From: Pestalotiopsis fici W106-1
Taxonomy: Eukaryota > Ascomycota > Sordariomycetes > Amphisphaeriales > Sporocadaceae
Assembly: GCF_000516985.1 (NCBI RefSeq)
Contig: NW_006917100.1
Location: forward strand, 2,283,490 to 2,347,489
DNA: 64,000 nt
Direction: 5' to 3'
Part shown: positions 32,298 to 44,531 of the stretch, in pieces
Position numbering within the stretch: the first letter of the stretch is position 1
How the letters are laid out: each line of letters starts with the position of its first letter
The notes under the pieces: generated by a model
Told to the model about the DNA's origin: nothing
Database searches by the model: none
What the model saw: the letters and a program-made list of their open reading frames with translations, nothing else
Position numbers and translations under genes: made by a program

Positions 32298-34383
32298 ATG
32301 GGTAAGTCCAACCCCGCCTTGTCGCGTCCTGCCGAAACCCACCATTGATTCTCTCTCTCTCTTGAGGGACAATTATGTGTGTGCATGTGCAAACGCGGCT
32401 GTGGGCCGAGACATTTCTCGAAAGAAGCCAATGCTAACCTCTACCTGGTGTTGCAGCCCCGAAAAAGAAGGAGCAGCAGCAGAAGATGTCCCTCGGGGCC
32501 TTCTTGCAGGATGACAACTATGGCGGATCCTGGGCCGATGAAGTCGAGGAGGTTGTTGGTAAGTCGAAAAGAACCCACACCCCTCCCCCAGGCTCAATTC
32601 CACTGTCCTGTCACTAACGCTTCTCACCAGGCTCTCAGCCTCTTCCTCCCGCCACCCATGGTCGCTCTGGTCCGTCCGGCTACTCCAGCTACGGCGGCTT
32701 TGAGCGCTCTGAGCGCAGTAAGTTGTCTTGGTCATATGAAGCGATCCAAGAGAGCCATTGTGGCCTTCGCATCGCTATGCTCCCCATGCACATTGAACTA
32801 ACTAGATACCAGGCTATGCTCCCCGTGATTCATTCCCCACGGAGCTCCCTACACGCCCTCCCTACACTGCCCACTTGGGCAACCTTTCATACGATGCGAC
32901 TACCGAGACTGTCACCGAATTCCTCGAGGGCTGCGATGTTACCAGTGTCCGGATCATTGAGGACAGAATCGAGCAGCGCCCCAAGGGATTTGCTTACGCT
33001 GAGTTCAAGGACGTTGAGGGATTGAAGCAAGCTCTCACTTTGGACGGCCAGACCTTCCAGGGTCGTAGCATCAGAATCAAGATTGCTGATCCTCGTAAGT
33101 CTTATTCCTTTGCACCATCTCTAGCCACAATCGCTTACCCCAATATAGCCAAGGACCGCAATGATCGCGCAGACAGAGAGGGCTCTGCTCGTGACCTTTC
33201 CAGCTGGGACCGCAAGGGACCTTTGCCCGATCTTCCTGGACGCAACGACCGCCGGGACTTCAGCGAGCGCCGTGGTCCTCCCCGGGATGGCCCCATCGAT
33301 GATGGCAAGAGCCGCGACTTTGGCAACTGGGAGCGCCGCGGCCCGCTTTCTCCCTTGCCTCAGGCAGAGGGATCTGCATCCCGTGAGAGCAGTCGCCCTC
33401 GCAACAACGACGCCAGACGCACGGATTCCTTCCGTGGTGACCGACGAACCTCACCCGCTACTTGGGGCGAGGGCCGACAGGAGGGCTCGCGACCTCCTCG
33501 TGGAGAGTTCAGAGAGCGCCCTGAGCGCCCCGAACGCCCCGAGCGCGTTCCTACTGCTGCAGAGCTTGACAACCAGTGGCGCAGCAACATGAGACCCGAT
33601 CGTCAGACCCCAGAGCAATCCGCTGCCCCGAGTGAGGCTCCATCGCCGGCTGGACCGGCTGGTCGTCCCCGACTCAACCTGGCCAAGCGTACCGTCTCCG
33701 AAGCACCTGGCGTTGCATCACCGCCTCCCAACTCGGCGGCTGACTCCAAGTCCAACCCCTTTGGTGCTGCTCGCCCTATTGATACGGCTACCAAGGAGCG
33801 TGAGATTGCTGAGAAGCAGGAGCAGAATGCTCGCGAGAAGAAGGAGGCCGAGGAGCAGGCCAAGGAAGAGCGACGTCTTGCAAAGGAGGCTGCCGCCAAG
33901 GAGGCCGAGGCTCAGGCCGAAGCCGCTGCCAAGGCAGCAGAGGAGAAGGCAAACGCCCCTGCCGCCGAGGTACAGGATGCTGCTTCAGAGACACAGGATG
34001 CTGCCGGTGCCGCTTCAGGTGAACAGAAGATTCCGTCGAGACCACGTGAGCAAGTCCAGAACCCTCGCTCACGCGCTGCAGAGGCCGGAAACTGGAGGTC
34101 AGCCTCTGGTGAGACCCGTACTGCACGTGGCGGTTACCAGAACGTCCCTCGAGGCGGCCGAGGTGAATCCCGCGGTGGACGCGGTGACCGTGGCGGACGT
34201 GGAGGTCGCTTTGAGGGAGGCCGCCCTCCTCGCGCCAATGGCAATGCACCGGCACCGGCTGCTGCACAGCAAGAGACTCCCGCCACACCTACCACACCGT
34301 CAGCCCCTGAAGCTCCTGCTGACCCCGAGGGCTGGACTACTGTTCCCGCCAAGGGAAGACGCAACCAGAGCACCCGCGCTTAG
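32298..34383 (+). CDS. tif3: Translation initiation factor eIF4B (Tif3)
   Basis: Five exons, 32298-32301, 32457-32558, 32631-32717, 32813-33094 and 33149-34383, give 569 aa. The first coding exon is just ATG plus one base. The protein begins MAPKKKEQQQKMSLGAFLQD, the conserved fungal eIF4B start (SLGAFL...GGSWADE). One RRM covers about 82-157 (YTAHLGNLSYDATTETVTEF, KGFAYAEFKDVEGLKQALTL). Then come Arg/Asp/Gly repeats of DRR/RRG type (PLPDLPGRNDRRDFSERRGP), a Lys/Glu/Ala-rich helical stretch, and a final RGGRGDRGGRGG box. eIF4B stimulates eIF4A helicase on mRNA leaders. The 54-nt last intron is a multiple of three without a stop, so retention would insert 18 residues just after the RRM. Confidence 0.92.
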
Positions 34384-35628
34384 AGAGCCGGGTTGTTGTG
34401 ATTGCACATGTGCAAACACTCACCAGCAACGCTCGTACAAGATCACAAGACTGGAAGATCGAAAACTGCGTGGCGGCGAGACACGAATGCTTTTTCTCTA
34501 GGATCTGCACATGTTTATCGTGTGATGACTCTCCAATTGCGCGGATTCACAATTTCCTGTTCTCGTAGATTGGAAGAGGTGACCACCTCGTCGCTTGTCT
34601 ACAAAAGTCGTCGGCGCTATTTTGTGCGCATGGGACAGGGGCGGATGGGATGCAAACACATGGCATGCTAGAGGCCAATATAAATGGGAGCCTGAAATGC
34701 GGTTTGATCTTGCTTTGATCACGCTGTATCACGAAAAAGTTCATCGTCATTGCATCAGGCTGGAGTTTTATGGAATGGCGGGCGTGAAAAAGAAGATCTG
34801 GCAATAGATCTTTGTTACGACTTGACTTTCTAGTTTGTCCTACGATGCAAAGCGAGTAATGGTATGCAATGAAACGAGCATCGTAATGAGATAGACCACC
34901 GGATAGGAAAATATACCATTGCCCTTGAGGAACAAAACCACAACTGATCAGACTCCTGAGTCCATCACATCATCTCTTGGACTGTGTATATGGTATGTCT
35001 TTTCTTTGTACTACCATGTGATAGAGTGTTGATCCCTCAGGTGTCTTCTTATGGTGGCCATATTTCACAATACTCGTAACCCCACGAGCAAGTGAGTATA
35101 TGGTCAATTCGGCGACTATACTGCCACGCCTTAGTCGCGTGTAACTTGATCCATACTCAAGACACAACTTCACACCGACGTCCCGGGCCCCTTTTCACAT
35201 TGCCTAGATGGCTGTAGAGGCTGGTAGGTGTGTTTTGGGTTTGTCTGACTTCCTTTCAACAGTCAAGACAAGGATAACGACGACGATTCGGTGGCCAACC
35301 TGTCTGCGTCTACACGATGACCTTCGTCGCCAGAAGCCAACGCCCCTCCTTCTTTGTTTGATTAAGCAGCTCATGGATAGCTCTCAAGGATGGAAACTAT
35401 TTTGCAGTTCTCAGAGAGCAGTGTTTCCTGCCTCAAGCAAACCCAAGCCATCACCCTCGGGCCTCAACTCCCACCACCACGGCTCATTTCATCCGGGAAA
35501 CCATCACCAAATCACCAGTCCCACTACAGACGGTCGCCTTCTTGAGTTTCTGTAATTCTTGAAGATACTTCCAAAATCAATTCGCAATCGACAAGGCCCC
35601 TGCAAGTCTCAGAGACCACCGAGACAAG
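34384..35628. other. Intergenic, no gene seen
   Basis: 1.25 kb between tif3 and the 107-aa membrane protein gene. The part from about 35270 is C-rich on the plus strand and could be the leader of the downstream gene. Confidence 0.5.
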
Positions 35629-35952
35629 ATGCATAACTTGAACGAGCTGGGTCCCAAGGTCGTCCCCGACATCCAGGTCGACCTGGTTGCCCCCGTCACG
35701 CTCGAGAACCACGCCTTTCTCCATTCCGATCGCTTTGCCGGCATTGGTTACCTTGACAACAAGCATTTGGGCATTGCTCTGGGTGTCGCCCTGCTGGTCT
35801 TCGTCCTCGCCCTGCGTTGCCTCTGGAACTTTTCCAAGCGAGCCGAGCAGCGTCGAATGCAGCAGGTGCAACTTCAGGCTGCTGCCGAGGCTCGACGGGC
35901 TCGCGCATGGCTTGGCCAGAACAAGCGCCGCCGTTTGAACCATCGCTTCTAG
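35629..35952 (+). CDS. Small single-pass membrane protein, unknown function
   Basis: A 107-aa intronless frame starting ATG with A at -3 (ACAAG ATG). It has a hydrophilic N-terminal half (MHNLNELGPKVVPDIQVDLV), one strong membrane span at about 47-67 (HLGIALGVALLVFVLALRCL), and a basic, Gln/Arg-rich helical tail (KRAEQRRMQQVQLQAAAEAR) ending KRRRLNHRF. The positive-inside rule puts the tail in the cytosol or matrix. GC at third positions is high, like the flanking genes, which supports coding. I do not recognise the family; it could have further exons. Confidence 0.65.
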   Translation: MHNLNELGPKVVPDIQVDLVAPVTLENHAFLHSDRFAGIGYLDNKHLGIALGVALLVFVLALRCLWNFSKRAEQRRMQQVQLQAAAEARRARAWLGQNKRRRLNHRF

Positions 35953-36602
35953 AGAGAGGTTCCGCTGTCTTTCTCGTGATTCCTTCTCCCCTCTCATCCA
36001 TTCCACCCGCCCCCTGCCAATGTTTCTTCATCCCATGAGAGAGAACGTTGGGATGGAAACGAGAAAGAATGAATTGTTCACTATTTCAAGAGGTCCATGC
36101 CAACTATCCCCTTTTCTTTGCCTGGGCTGTCAACCCTCAGGTGAAAGATCACGGTGGGCTTCTTGTCTGATGGAACTTCATCCTCTTGGGGAGGCAGGAC
36201 ATTGAGTACACAGGACCAACTAGTAAGAAACCTCCAATTCCCTCCAATCCAAGCTTACATACTAACTTATTTTCCCAGCTAGAGCAGCAGATGATAGCAA
36301 TGATGAATAAGGGCCAGGTCGCCAGGAGGATAAGCAGATGATCTCGAATCAGTGGCCGTCCGACTAGTAGACAGACAATAAATCGAGCATTGTCAAGGAG
36401 AAAATTACTCGCTTGTGTCAATTGCCTTTCCGCAATCGTGAATTATCAACGTGAACATGATGGTTTCTGTGGAATCAATCGGTTTGTTCAGATTGAATAG
36501 CTTTGTCTCTCATATGTGGTAACTAATCTAGTGTTGTTTTTCTGAAGCTCTCCCAATTGAACATGAGCTAATCGCTAATCTATCTTGAGTCCCAGCATTC
36601 AT
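35953..36602. other. Convergent intergenic region, no gene seen
   Basis: 650 bp between the 3' ends of the small membrane protein gene (+) and frs1 (-). No conserved frame. Confidence 0.6.
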
Positions 36603-38486
36603 TTACAGGAAGACTTGCAAGTTGATCTCGACAGTGCTAACAGGGTATTTCAAATCAAATTTCTCCAGCACAGAGGGGTGGAGGATACCAAACTCTCCTA
36701 TCCGCAAGGCCTTTCCACCTAGTCTAAGGTAGATGGCAGCAGCTCGGCCTTTGAAGAAAGTGTCCTCATCAATTGGCTCGAGCCAGTATCCATCTCGTTG
36801 GGTGTGGTCTTCAGTCACCTGGAAGTCAAGGCTCTTGCTGCTCTTGAGGCCCTCTTCTCTGGTCAAGAAACCTTGGCGCAACATGAGCATCACACGGTCA
36901 AGCAGACCGTGCACCTCCTCGAAACCGCTCGTCTTACCGTACCACGCAGCACTGAAGTGACGCTCGTTGCGGGCCTTGCGCTCAACGGTCTCGTCCTTGA
37001 AGACGACATCAGAGGTTTCGAAAATCCTGATGGGAACGCTGTGCTTCTTGTTCTCTCTGATGGTCTTGAGGAGACCGGGTATCAGAGATGTCCTGACGAT
37101 CTGATACTCTGCGGTCTTGGGGTTTGCCAGCCTGACGGCAGTATTGCTATCGTCCTTTCGGTTGAGCCAGGCAAAGTTCTCATCGTGGCTGCACAGAATC
37201 AAGGGCATGACTTCGGACCAGCCTGCCATGCCACACTCGAAACGAATAATGTCGGCAAGCTTGTTGATAGACAGGGGCGCGCCAACCGTCCGGGTGACTG
37301 ACATCCGCGGCAGCTTGTTGAAGCCATAGGCAATACCAAGGTCTTCCATGATATCACACCTCTGCAAGATATCGGCTCTGGTGGGTGGGATGGACACTTC
37401 AACAAATCCAGCCTTGCTCGAAGGCTTGGCGCTGAAGGACATCTTGGCAAGCAATTTCGAGATGTTCTCTGCCGACTCCTGAATACCAAGACAGGAGTTG
37501 AGGTAGTCAATCTCTACCTCGGTCGACCGAGCCAGGAGGTTTGGCGTAATTCTTGTCTGGGAGTTATGCTCTGAGACAATCTTGACGGGCTCAATGGCGT
37601 ACTGATCACCACAGTAGGTAGAGAACATGGTGACCATCATGTTCAGAACAATGTCCAGCTTGGTAGCGTCTGTTGCGGTACATTCAATGAAGACGTTCTT
37701 GCTGTCGAGAGTAATCTTGGAGTGGTCGCCGTTGATGATGGGCGGTAGGGAGCAAACGGTTCTGTTTGCGTCGTAGATGACGGGGTATACGGGCTTGTCC
37801 TTGATGATGTGCAAGTATTTGCCCAAGTTCCTGTCCTTCTCGTAGAACTCCATAAGTTGTTCGCCGTTCATCTTCTTGGTCTGGTTCAGAGGGATGAACT
37901 CAATGTCCTTTGGCGACAGGGCCTCGTATGTGAAGGGGCCCTTGATCGTGTCCAGGTCGTGGGTGCCGATGGCCACCAGGGTACGGCCACGGGCAAGATT
38001 TTGGTGCAGCTTATCTTGTAGGGCAATGAAGGACTCGTACGACTTTTGGGTGAAACGGACATTTCGCAGAATGGCGCCAGCAACCAGTGGCCGGACCTTG
38101 GTGGTGTCCTCCTGGACTGTGATAGTCTCGATGTTGCCGCCGGCGGGCTCGGTCAGTCTGAAGTTGGGCGCGGGCTGCTTTCCGCGGAAGATGTTGAGCA
38201 TGAGGGCGATGCCCTCGAAGCACAGCATGTCATAGCGGTTGGCGGGAATCTCAATCTTGAGTTGAGGGGGTTCCTGCACGCCATTGACGACAGGGCGATC
38301 ATCGTTTTCCGTGTCCTCGTCCAATTCAATGCCGAACTCGAAGCAAAGCTCCTCGAATTCCTCGGTCGTATACCTATGCGATGTCCTGTTTAGTGGGGTT
38401 CCTGGGCTCAGAGGGGAGAGAGAATTGGCGCACTTTTGACCTAGAGCCTCGAAGAGGTCGTACTTGTCGACGGCGACGGTAGGCAT
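36603..38486 (-). CDS. frs1: Phenylalanyl-tRNA synthetase beta subunit, cytosolic
   Basis: Two exons, 38486-38434 and 38373-36603, give 607 aa, close to yeast Frs1 (595). The protein starts [18 protein letters not shown], the family start; a longer in-frame upstream Met exists (38558) but its 24 extra residues are not expected. The intron (60 nt, unusual GTGCGC donor) joins GQK to [21 protein letters not shown]3/B4 domain sequences follow ([40 protein letters not shown]), then the B5 domain ([40 protein letters not shown]) and the catalytic-like core. It charges tRNA-Phe as an alpha2-beta2 enzyme. The intron is stop-free and 3n, so the unspliced form would carry 20 extra residues. Confidence 0.95.
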   Translation of the reverse strand: MPTVAVDKYDLFEALGQKCANSLSPLSPGTPLNRTSHRYTTEEFEELCFEFGIELDEDTENDDRPVVNGVQEPPQLKIEIPANRYDMLCFEGIALMLNIFRGKQPAPNFRLTEPAGGNIETITVQEDTTKVRPLVAGAILRNVRFTQKSYESFIALQDKLHQNLARGRTLVAIGTHDLDTIKGPFTYEALSPKDIEFIPLNQTKKMNGEQLMEFYEKDRNLGKYLHIIKDKPVYPVIYDANRTVCSLPPIINGDHSKITLDSKNVFIECTATDATKLDIVLNMMVTMFSTYCGDQYAIEPVKIVSEHNSQTRITPNLLARSTEVEIDYLNSCLGIQESAENISKLLAKMSFSAKPSSKAGFVEVSIPPTRADILQRCDIMEDLGIAYGFNKLPRMSVTRTVGAPLSINKLADIIRFECGMAGWSEVMPLILCSHDENFAWLNRKDDSNTAVRLANPKTAEYQIVRTSLIPGLLKTIRENKKHSVPIRIFETSDVVFKDETVERKARNERHFSAAWYGKTSGFEEVHGLLDRVMLMLRQGFLTREEGLKSSKSLDFQVTEDHTQRDGYWLEPIDEDTFFKGRAAAIYLRLGGKALRIGEFGILHPSVLEKFDLKYPVSTVEINLQVFL

Positions 38487-40598
38487 CTTGAAGAAGGATT
38501 GCCTAGAATGTGGATTTGGTTGTAGTGGAATGGAGAGGAGATCGCCAGCGTGAGCCACGAAATTCTTCGGTCTTGTCTGCTTGAGTCACAGAAATTTGGC
38601 TGCAGTCTGGGCAGCAGCAGCAAGGCACAACCCCACGTTGAATATGGGTGGTATTATGCATGTAACGGGTCCATGTTTCGGGGGGGATGATTCAGAACCA
38701 CATCCGTCTCCACCAGCCACAATTGGCCCCACGTCCACTGAGTCAATCTCATTCCATCATATGAGAATATACATCACTTTCCTGAAGTGCCGTACTCCGA
38801 CTCCTTATTCAACTCCAGTATACCAGCCGGATGGTAGAAGCTTGCGGCATGCTTGCACGGTGGAGGTTCAGTATGCAATCTAATACAAGACTCCGGACAT
38901 CCAACATCAATCACAGGCCGAAGGCGGCAGCATACCACGCAGTATGACCAGAGTCGAGCTCTAGGTTGTTTAATAGTATGTCCCATAAGAGACCCGTGGA
39001 CAATCAAAGAGAGCTTATTCGCACCGCGTCGTCCTTTTGCTCGACTTCAATCAGCACTGCTAGTACCACAGAAGATCCGGTGGACAGTAGCCGAGTGGCT
39101 AACAGCAATTTACTCAGTACTCGCAGTACAATCTGGAGTGATGTTGGGTCAGACATGGTTTCATTGCCATCGCATAAGCGACGCCGAGTTGAGAACTGCA
39201 TCACGAACAACCAGCACTCGGCGACGGAGAACCCTATCTCCGATCATATTCGGCACAAGACATATCAAGCCAGTATTCACAACTCTCCACTTACATGACT
39301 GTTGATGGATCTGGACGGACTGGGCGAGAGACTTGTTGGACATGGGCACCATCATGCAAGTCCTTCCGTGTCCATGCCCAAGGCTCTGATGAGGATATAC
39401 CCATCAATATTTACCACTTGGGGGATACGTCAAGAGGACAGCAGTCACTTTTCATATATTGGGCAGGAAAGGGGTTTTATTCACCCCTAGCCTTGTCAGG
39501 CATGAGATCCAACGATGGGCAAGATCCACGTTGACCAGATCCAAATAAATAGTAGGACTACCTCATCCTACCTATTGTAGTGCAATATAGTATGATAAAG
39601 AGAGTTACTCGTTCTTTTCTCGTCCAACGTGCTGTGGTTGACAATCGACCAGAAAATGTGCCAGCTGCCACGGGACTGCCAAAACGTCGACAAGGGCCTG
39701 TGCGCCGTGCGTGTGTTGATCGATAAGTTGGGAGTACTATGTATGCTTGGACCTAGCAAACGAGGCTCGCCTGTACATTAGCTTGAGCTCTTAGGGGCGG
39801 GAGAACACGCAGTGCGCTCACTGTAGCCAGCATTTTCAGCAGTCAACTGAAGCCAAATTCCCGCCTTCGCAGAAATACCTACACATACCTGACGTGCTAA
39901 ACAGACATCAACCCCCTCCATCAGTCACCCAGATACGTAAGCTGCGTGTCTGACAAGAAGACCTCAGTGTGCGGGTTCAGAGTCCCTGTGCTCTTTTCTT
40001 TTCCCCCGCAATTAAGTCATCAATCTGAATATAATTTTTCTTCTTCCCTTTTTACTGTCTTGAAGCTAACATCACCTTTTTGCTCTGTTGTTTCGGTTTC
40101 TTTTTCTTGCGCTCGAAAACAATTCCGATCTTGGATTTTGATCGGTTTACGGCACTAATAAATTATAAGGTGACCTAGAGAGAGAGAGGCGTCCGAGCCA
40201 GCAACAGCCACACCCACTGACTGGATACATTACATGTAGGCTGGGAGGCAGGTAATAAAGGTACTTACTACTTGGTTGCTAGTACCAACTGTGCCTCGTA
40301 GCAATTGAGAGGTCAAAGGTATGCATCAATGCACTCCCTTCAACCTGCCTACATCCATGTACCCAAGCTACTGAAGGACCTTGCTAAAAGGCAAAGTAGT
40401 GAGAAGCACAACGACTGAGCAACAAGCGGGCCTTAAATCCTGTTGCATCACTCTACTTCACCCACGCGATCGATCAGCAAGCACCAGCCTTTAATCAACT
40501 CTCTCGCTCCTTTCCCACCCCTCCGCCAACGAGCCCTACAAATACACACCAACAACAACCATTCTCAAGGGCGCCCGATAGATACCCGGTTGTTCATC
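38487..40598. other. Divergent promoter region of frs1 and tpd3, no gene seen
   Basis: 2.1 kb between divergent starts. Frames of up to 150 codons at 38853-39305 have no domain or splice support. From about 40440 the plus strand is C/A-rich and reads as the tpd3 leader. Confidence 0.55.
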
Positions 40599-42997
40599 AT
40601 GGCTGATGCGCCTACTGCCAGCGATGAGCTCTACCCCATCGCCGTCCTTATTGACGAGCTCAAGGTGCGTCCCTCCCTCTCTGTCTCTCCCTCCCCGCCG
40701 CCAGCGGTGACCTGCCTGGCCTGACCTGCACCACTCGATAAACGTCATGTCAACAAAATGCCACCCAATTCTATTCCGCGCCCGCCTAACCACGCTTGCA
40801 GCACGACGATGTCCTATTGCGCTTGAATGCAATTCACCGACTCTCTACTATCGCCCTCGCCCTTGGTGCTGAGCGCACCCGAGACGAGCTCATTCCTTTC
40901 CTCGATGGTTAGATCCCACCCAGCCTACCTGTCATAGACGCCCGACGCATGCGTCTCGTCGTGCCTAATCAGCTTCCTTCCCGAGCAGCTCGCCCACTAA
41001 CCTTTGCGTCGCAGAGTCCGTCGAGGATGAGGATGAAGTTCTTGTCGCCCTGAGCGAGGAGCTCGGCAGCTTTATTGAATATGTCGGCGGCCCTGCTTGG
41101 GGTCACGTCCTGCTGTCCCCCCTCGAGAACCTTGCCGCCATTGAGGAGCCTGTCGTCAGAGACAAGGTCTGTAGCGCCACGATTCTGCTCCATTGCCTGT
41201 TTGGCCCTTCTTGCTCACAAAACTCCAGGCCGTCGAGTCGCTCAACAAGATCTGCACCGAACTCTCCTCCCAGCAAGTTGAGGAGTACTTCATTCCTCTC
41301 ACAATCCGCCTTTCCAAAGCCGATTGGTTTACTTCAAAGGTCTCAGGATGCGGTCTCTACACTGCACCATACTCGAAAGTCTCTCCCGCAGTCCAGGAGC
41401 AGCTCAGACAACAGTTTGGTCTCCTGGTCCACGATGAGACCCCCATGGTCCGCCGCCAGTCCGCCACACATCTCTCCAAGTTCGTCAAGGAGATGCCCGC
41501 CACTATTGTCGTCGAGGAAATGATACCCCTGTTCCAGCACCTCGCACAGGACGACCAGGACAGCGTGCGCCTTCTTACCGTTGAGATTCTCATTGCCATT
41601 GCCGAGGTCGTACCCAAGGAACAGCAAGCAAGCCATGGCGTTTTGCTCACAACCCTGCGCAACTTGATAGAAGACAAGAGCTGGAGAGTTCGGTACATGA
41701 TCGCCGATAGGTTCGAGAAGGTTTGTTGTCCCCCCGCGGAATGCGACTGTCACTGGATTTCTGACTCTTTGAACAGATCGCAAAAGCTGTAGACGAGGAA
41801 GTTGTGTCGAGAGATCTGGTTCCTGCTTTCACCAAGCTACTCAAGGATAACGAGGCTGAAGTACGCACTGCCATTGCTGGCCAAATTCCTGGCTTCTGTG
41901 CTCTGGTTGACAGGACCGTTCTATTGAACGATATCATGAGCAATGTCGAGGACCTGGTTTCGGATACTTCTCAGCACGTTCGTGCTGCCCTTGGCACCCA
42001 GATCAGTGGACTTGCGCCTATTCTGGGCAAGCAAGAGTGAGGATTTGACTCGGAATTCGTTCTGGATAACAGTGCTAATCATAATCTAGGACTATTGATC
42101 ACCTGCTACCCATGTTCTTGCAGATGCTGAAGGACGAATTCCCCGAGGTTCGCCTTCATATCATTTCGAAACTAGAGCTCGTTAACCAAGGTACGCCGAT
42201 CCTTTGATCATGCTGATTCTGAACATCATTGCTGACCTGCTTAGTTATTGGCATTGACCTTCTTTCTCAATCGCTTCTCCCGGCCATCACACAACTCGCA
42301 GAGGACAAGCAATGGAGAGTTAGACTTGCTATCATCGAGTATATCCCGCTGCTGGCAAGCCAGCTAGGTGTCAAATTCTTTGACGAGAAACTCAGCGGAC
42401 TTTGCATGGGCTGGCTGGGTGACACAGTCTTCTCAATCAGGGAGGCTGCCACTCACAACTTGAAGAAGCTGACTGAGGTATTTGGCGTTGAGTGGGCCAG
42501 CGAGGCCATCATTCCCAAGGTCATGGCCATGGGCTCGCACCCCAACTACCTGTACCGCATGACCACAACGTTTGCAATCACAGTAAGTCTACCTTGACAA
42601 AATCACTCAAGTCATGTTGCTAATGTCCCATACGCAGACACTATCTACTGTGGTGAGCTTGGAGGTCATTGACAAGTCGATTCTACCTATGCTGGAGAAG
42701 CTTGTAGAAGATGATATTCCCAACATTCGATTCAATGTTGCCAAGACTTACGGTGCCCTTGTCGACACGCTGAAGCGGCTGCCCGAGACTGGCACCATCT
42801 ACGAATTGGAGAAGGCTGGCAACAAGGACTTGACCGCCGCTCCCAAGTCTCTGGAGCTGATCAACGAAAGGGTTTTGCCTAGCCTGGAGAAACTGCAGAA
42901 GGACGACGACGTGGACGTTAGATATTTCGCCACCACGGCAGCAGCGCAAGCCCCTGGCGCAAGCACTGGTGGAGACCCGATGAACACGTCGCCATAA
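40599..42997 (+). CDS. tpd3: PP2A scaffold (A/PR65) subunit Tpd3
   Basis: Eight exons: 40599-40664, 40802-40907, 41015-41166, 41229-41720, 41777-42036, 42090-42190, 42245-42582, 42638-42997; 624 aa. It is the HEAT-repeat scaffold that holds the catalytic C subunit and a variable B subunit of protein phosphatase 2A. HEAT helices with the typical D/R pattern recur: [38 protein letters not shown] repeats, [80 protein letters not shown]. The C-terminal extension after the last repeat ([19 protein letters not shown]) is longer than in animals. Each exon join keeps frame and completes a repeat. The length lies between human PR65 (589) and yeast Tpd3 (635). Confidence 0.95.
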
Positions 42998-43502
42998 TTC
43001 AGAGCGAGAAATGCCCAAAAGAAATGAAGCAATTTTGATATCCCCGACTACGCAGTTCCTCGTTGCATGTATTCACAGGAGCATGACGCCAAGTTTCCAT
43101 CAAAAGAATCAACCACCCCTTAGACATAAAAAGACCATGACAGAGATGGGAGCGGGATGACGACTCGAGGACTTGTGGGAGTTTCAAAAGGTAATCATGA
43201 TCCCGTTGGTAATGACTGCAGAGAAAGCCCATGTCTAGATCCGGGAAGATGTTGGAACAGAACAGAACAGACCAGACAGAGAAGTGCGCAGGGCACTTCC
43301 ATCCCAAATACATTGGGATTCTGTACGATTACAAGGCAAAGGTCATGGAAATAAAAGAAAATCGATTTATAGAACACTTGTCCGTGCGTGCAGTTGAAAT
43401 AATGGTGGCATCGTAAGTTCATGTTCAATCATGGGTATCAAATTGTTTGCGTTGTTTCTACACAGCGGCATCTTATGGGGTGATTATCAGTAACGGATCT
43501 TG
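42998..43502. other. Convergent intergenic region, no gene seen
   Basis: 505 bp between the 3' ends of tpd3 (+) and efm4 (-), presumably their 3' UTRs. Confidence 0.6.
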
Positions 43503-44531
43503 TCACCGAGCCACCTTGCGGAAACACATGCTGCTAATGGTCTGACCCTTGACTCCGCCAAAAGTGAAGACCCTATACTTGAGGCGATCCACAACCTCAA
43601 ACGTCCACCCTCGCAGATCCTGGTCCTCTTCCTCGTCGAAGGCAGTCTTGTCGGCAAACCACTGCACAAGCTCGTCCTCGGTCCAATTGCAGCTCGTAAT
43701 GAGAAACAGGCCGCCATTCCTCACCAGCCGCAGCGCCGAGGCGCGGTACCCTTCATTGATGCGGCGACCCCGGCTGTCGGTGGCCGACGACAGCGAGATG
43801 GCGTCAAAGGTGCCCTTGTCCAGCACCACGTCCCAACCACTATTTTGGGCTCCGGACAGCACGGCTGAGCCGGCGGGTGGGGGTGATAGAATATCGAGCT
43901 GTTCAAACTCGACGGGTTGACGGGAAGGATTTGGTTCGTCTTCGTCTTCATCATCCTCTTCGTCTTCTTCTTTCTCCTCCTCCTCCTCGTCGTGGTATTC
44001 TGCTTGTTTCACCTCATTGATGCGCCGAGCAAACTCGACACTGCGCTCCGAGTAATCGACGCCGAGCATGCGGCCGGCCCAGCCCTCGTCGCGGAGACCA
44101 AAGAGAAGCTCGCCGTTGCCGGTGCCCAGATCGAGAAAGCTCGTCTCGGTTCTTGTCCTCTTCTTTGCTTCTGTTGGGTGGTCCGACGACGACGACGAGG
44201 AGGATAAAAGGTGCGTCGCTAGAAACTCTAGTACCTTGTCCTGCGCCCCCGAGTCGTCGAACCAGTTGGTCCCCGTGTCTGATGGGTTGGCCGTGTGGTT
44301 GGAGATTTCGCGAGTGTAGAGCTCGTCCCAACTATAATGGTGAGAAGAATTGAAAAAAGAGTTAGTCAAGTTTATACTTGTTGCCAGCAAGAAGAAGAAA
44401 AGACTCAACAAGAAAAACTCTATCGAGAATGTACTTGGAGGTTATACGGACTATTCCCTGGTGCCCAGCTCTGAAGGTTCGAGATGGCTCGGCTTCGCCG
44501 TCGTTGCGGCGCTGTTTTCTTGGTCTGCCAT
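43503..44531 (-). CDS. efm4: Protein-lysine methyltransferase Efm4 (eEF1A)
   Basis: Two exons, 44531-44452 and 44331-43503, give 302 aa. Exon 1 encodes MADQENSAATTAKPSHLEPS ELGTRE and the join completes YWDELYTREISNHTANPSD, the family signature; the donor GTCCGT is non-typical. SAM motif I is FLDLGTGNGELLFGL, followed by GVDYSERSVEFARRI and the Efm4 hallmark DVVLDKGTFDAISLS. Yeast Efm4 (See1) and human METTL10/EEF1AKMT2 methylate one lysine of eEF1A. A Ser run follows the first domain part, and an acidic insert of about 20 residues (mostly Glu/Asp) splits the Rossmann fold after the second strand, so the protein is longer than yeast Efm4 (257). Confidence 0.9.

Noticed and set aside
33632..34501. 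289-codon plus-strand frame overlapping tif3
   Set aside because: A Leu/Arg/Pro-rich shadow of the tif3 RGG and Ala-rich regions.
38487..38558. N-terminal extension of Frs1 by 24 residues
   Set aside because: [12 protein letters not shown] is the universal family start; the extension resembles leader sequence.
39085..39170. TAGCCGAGTGG, a perfect tRNA A-box match
   Set aside because: No B box (GGTTCGANTCC-like) or matching acceptor stem follows within tRNA distance.
38853..39305. 150-codon plus-strand frame and overlapping 110-codon frame
   Set aside because: No domain, no splice support, mixed composition; probably chance frames in a promoter region.
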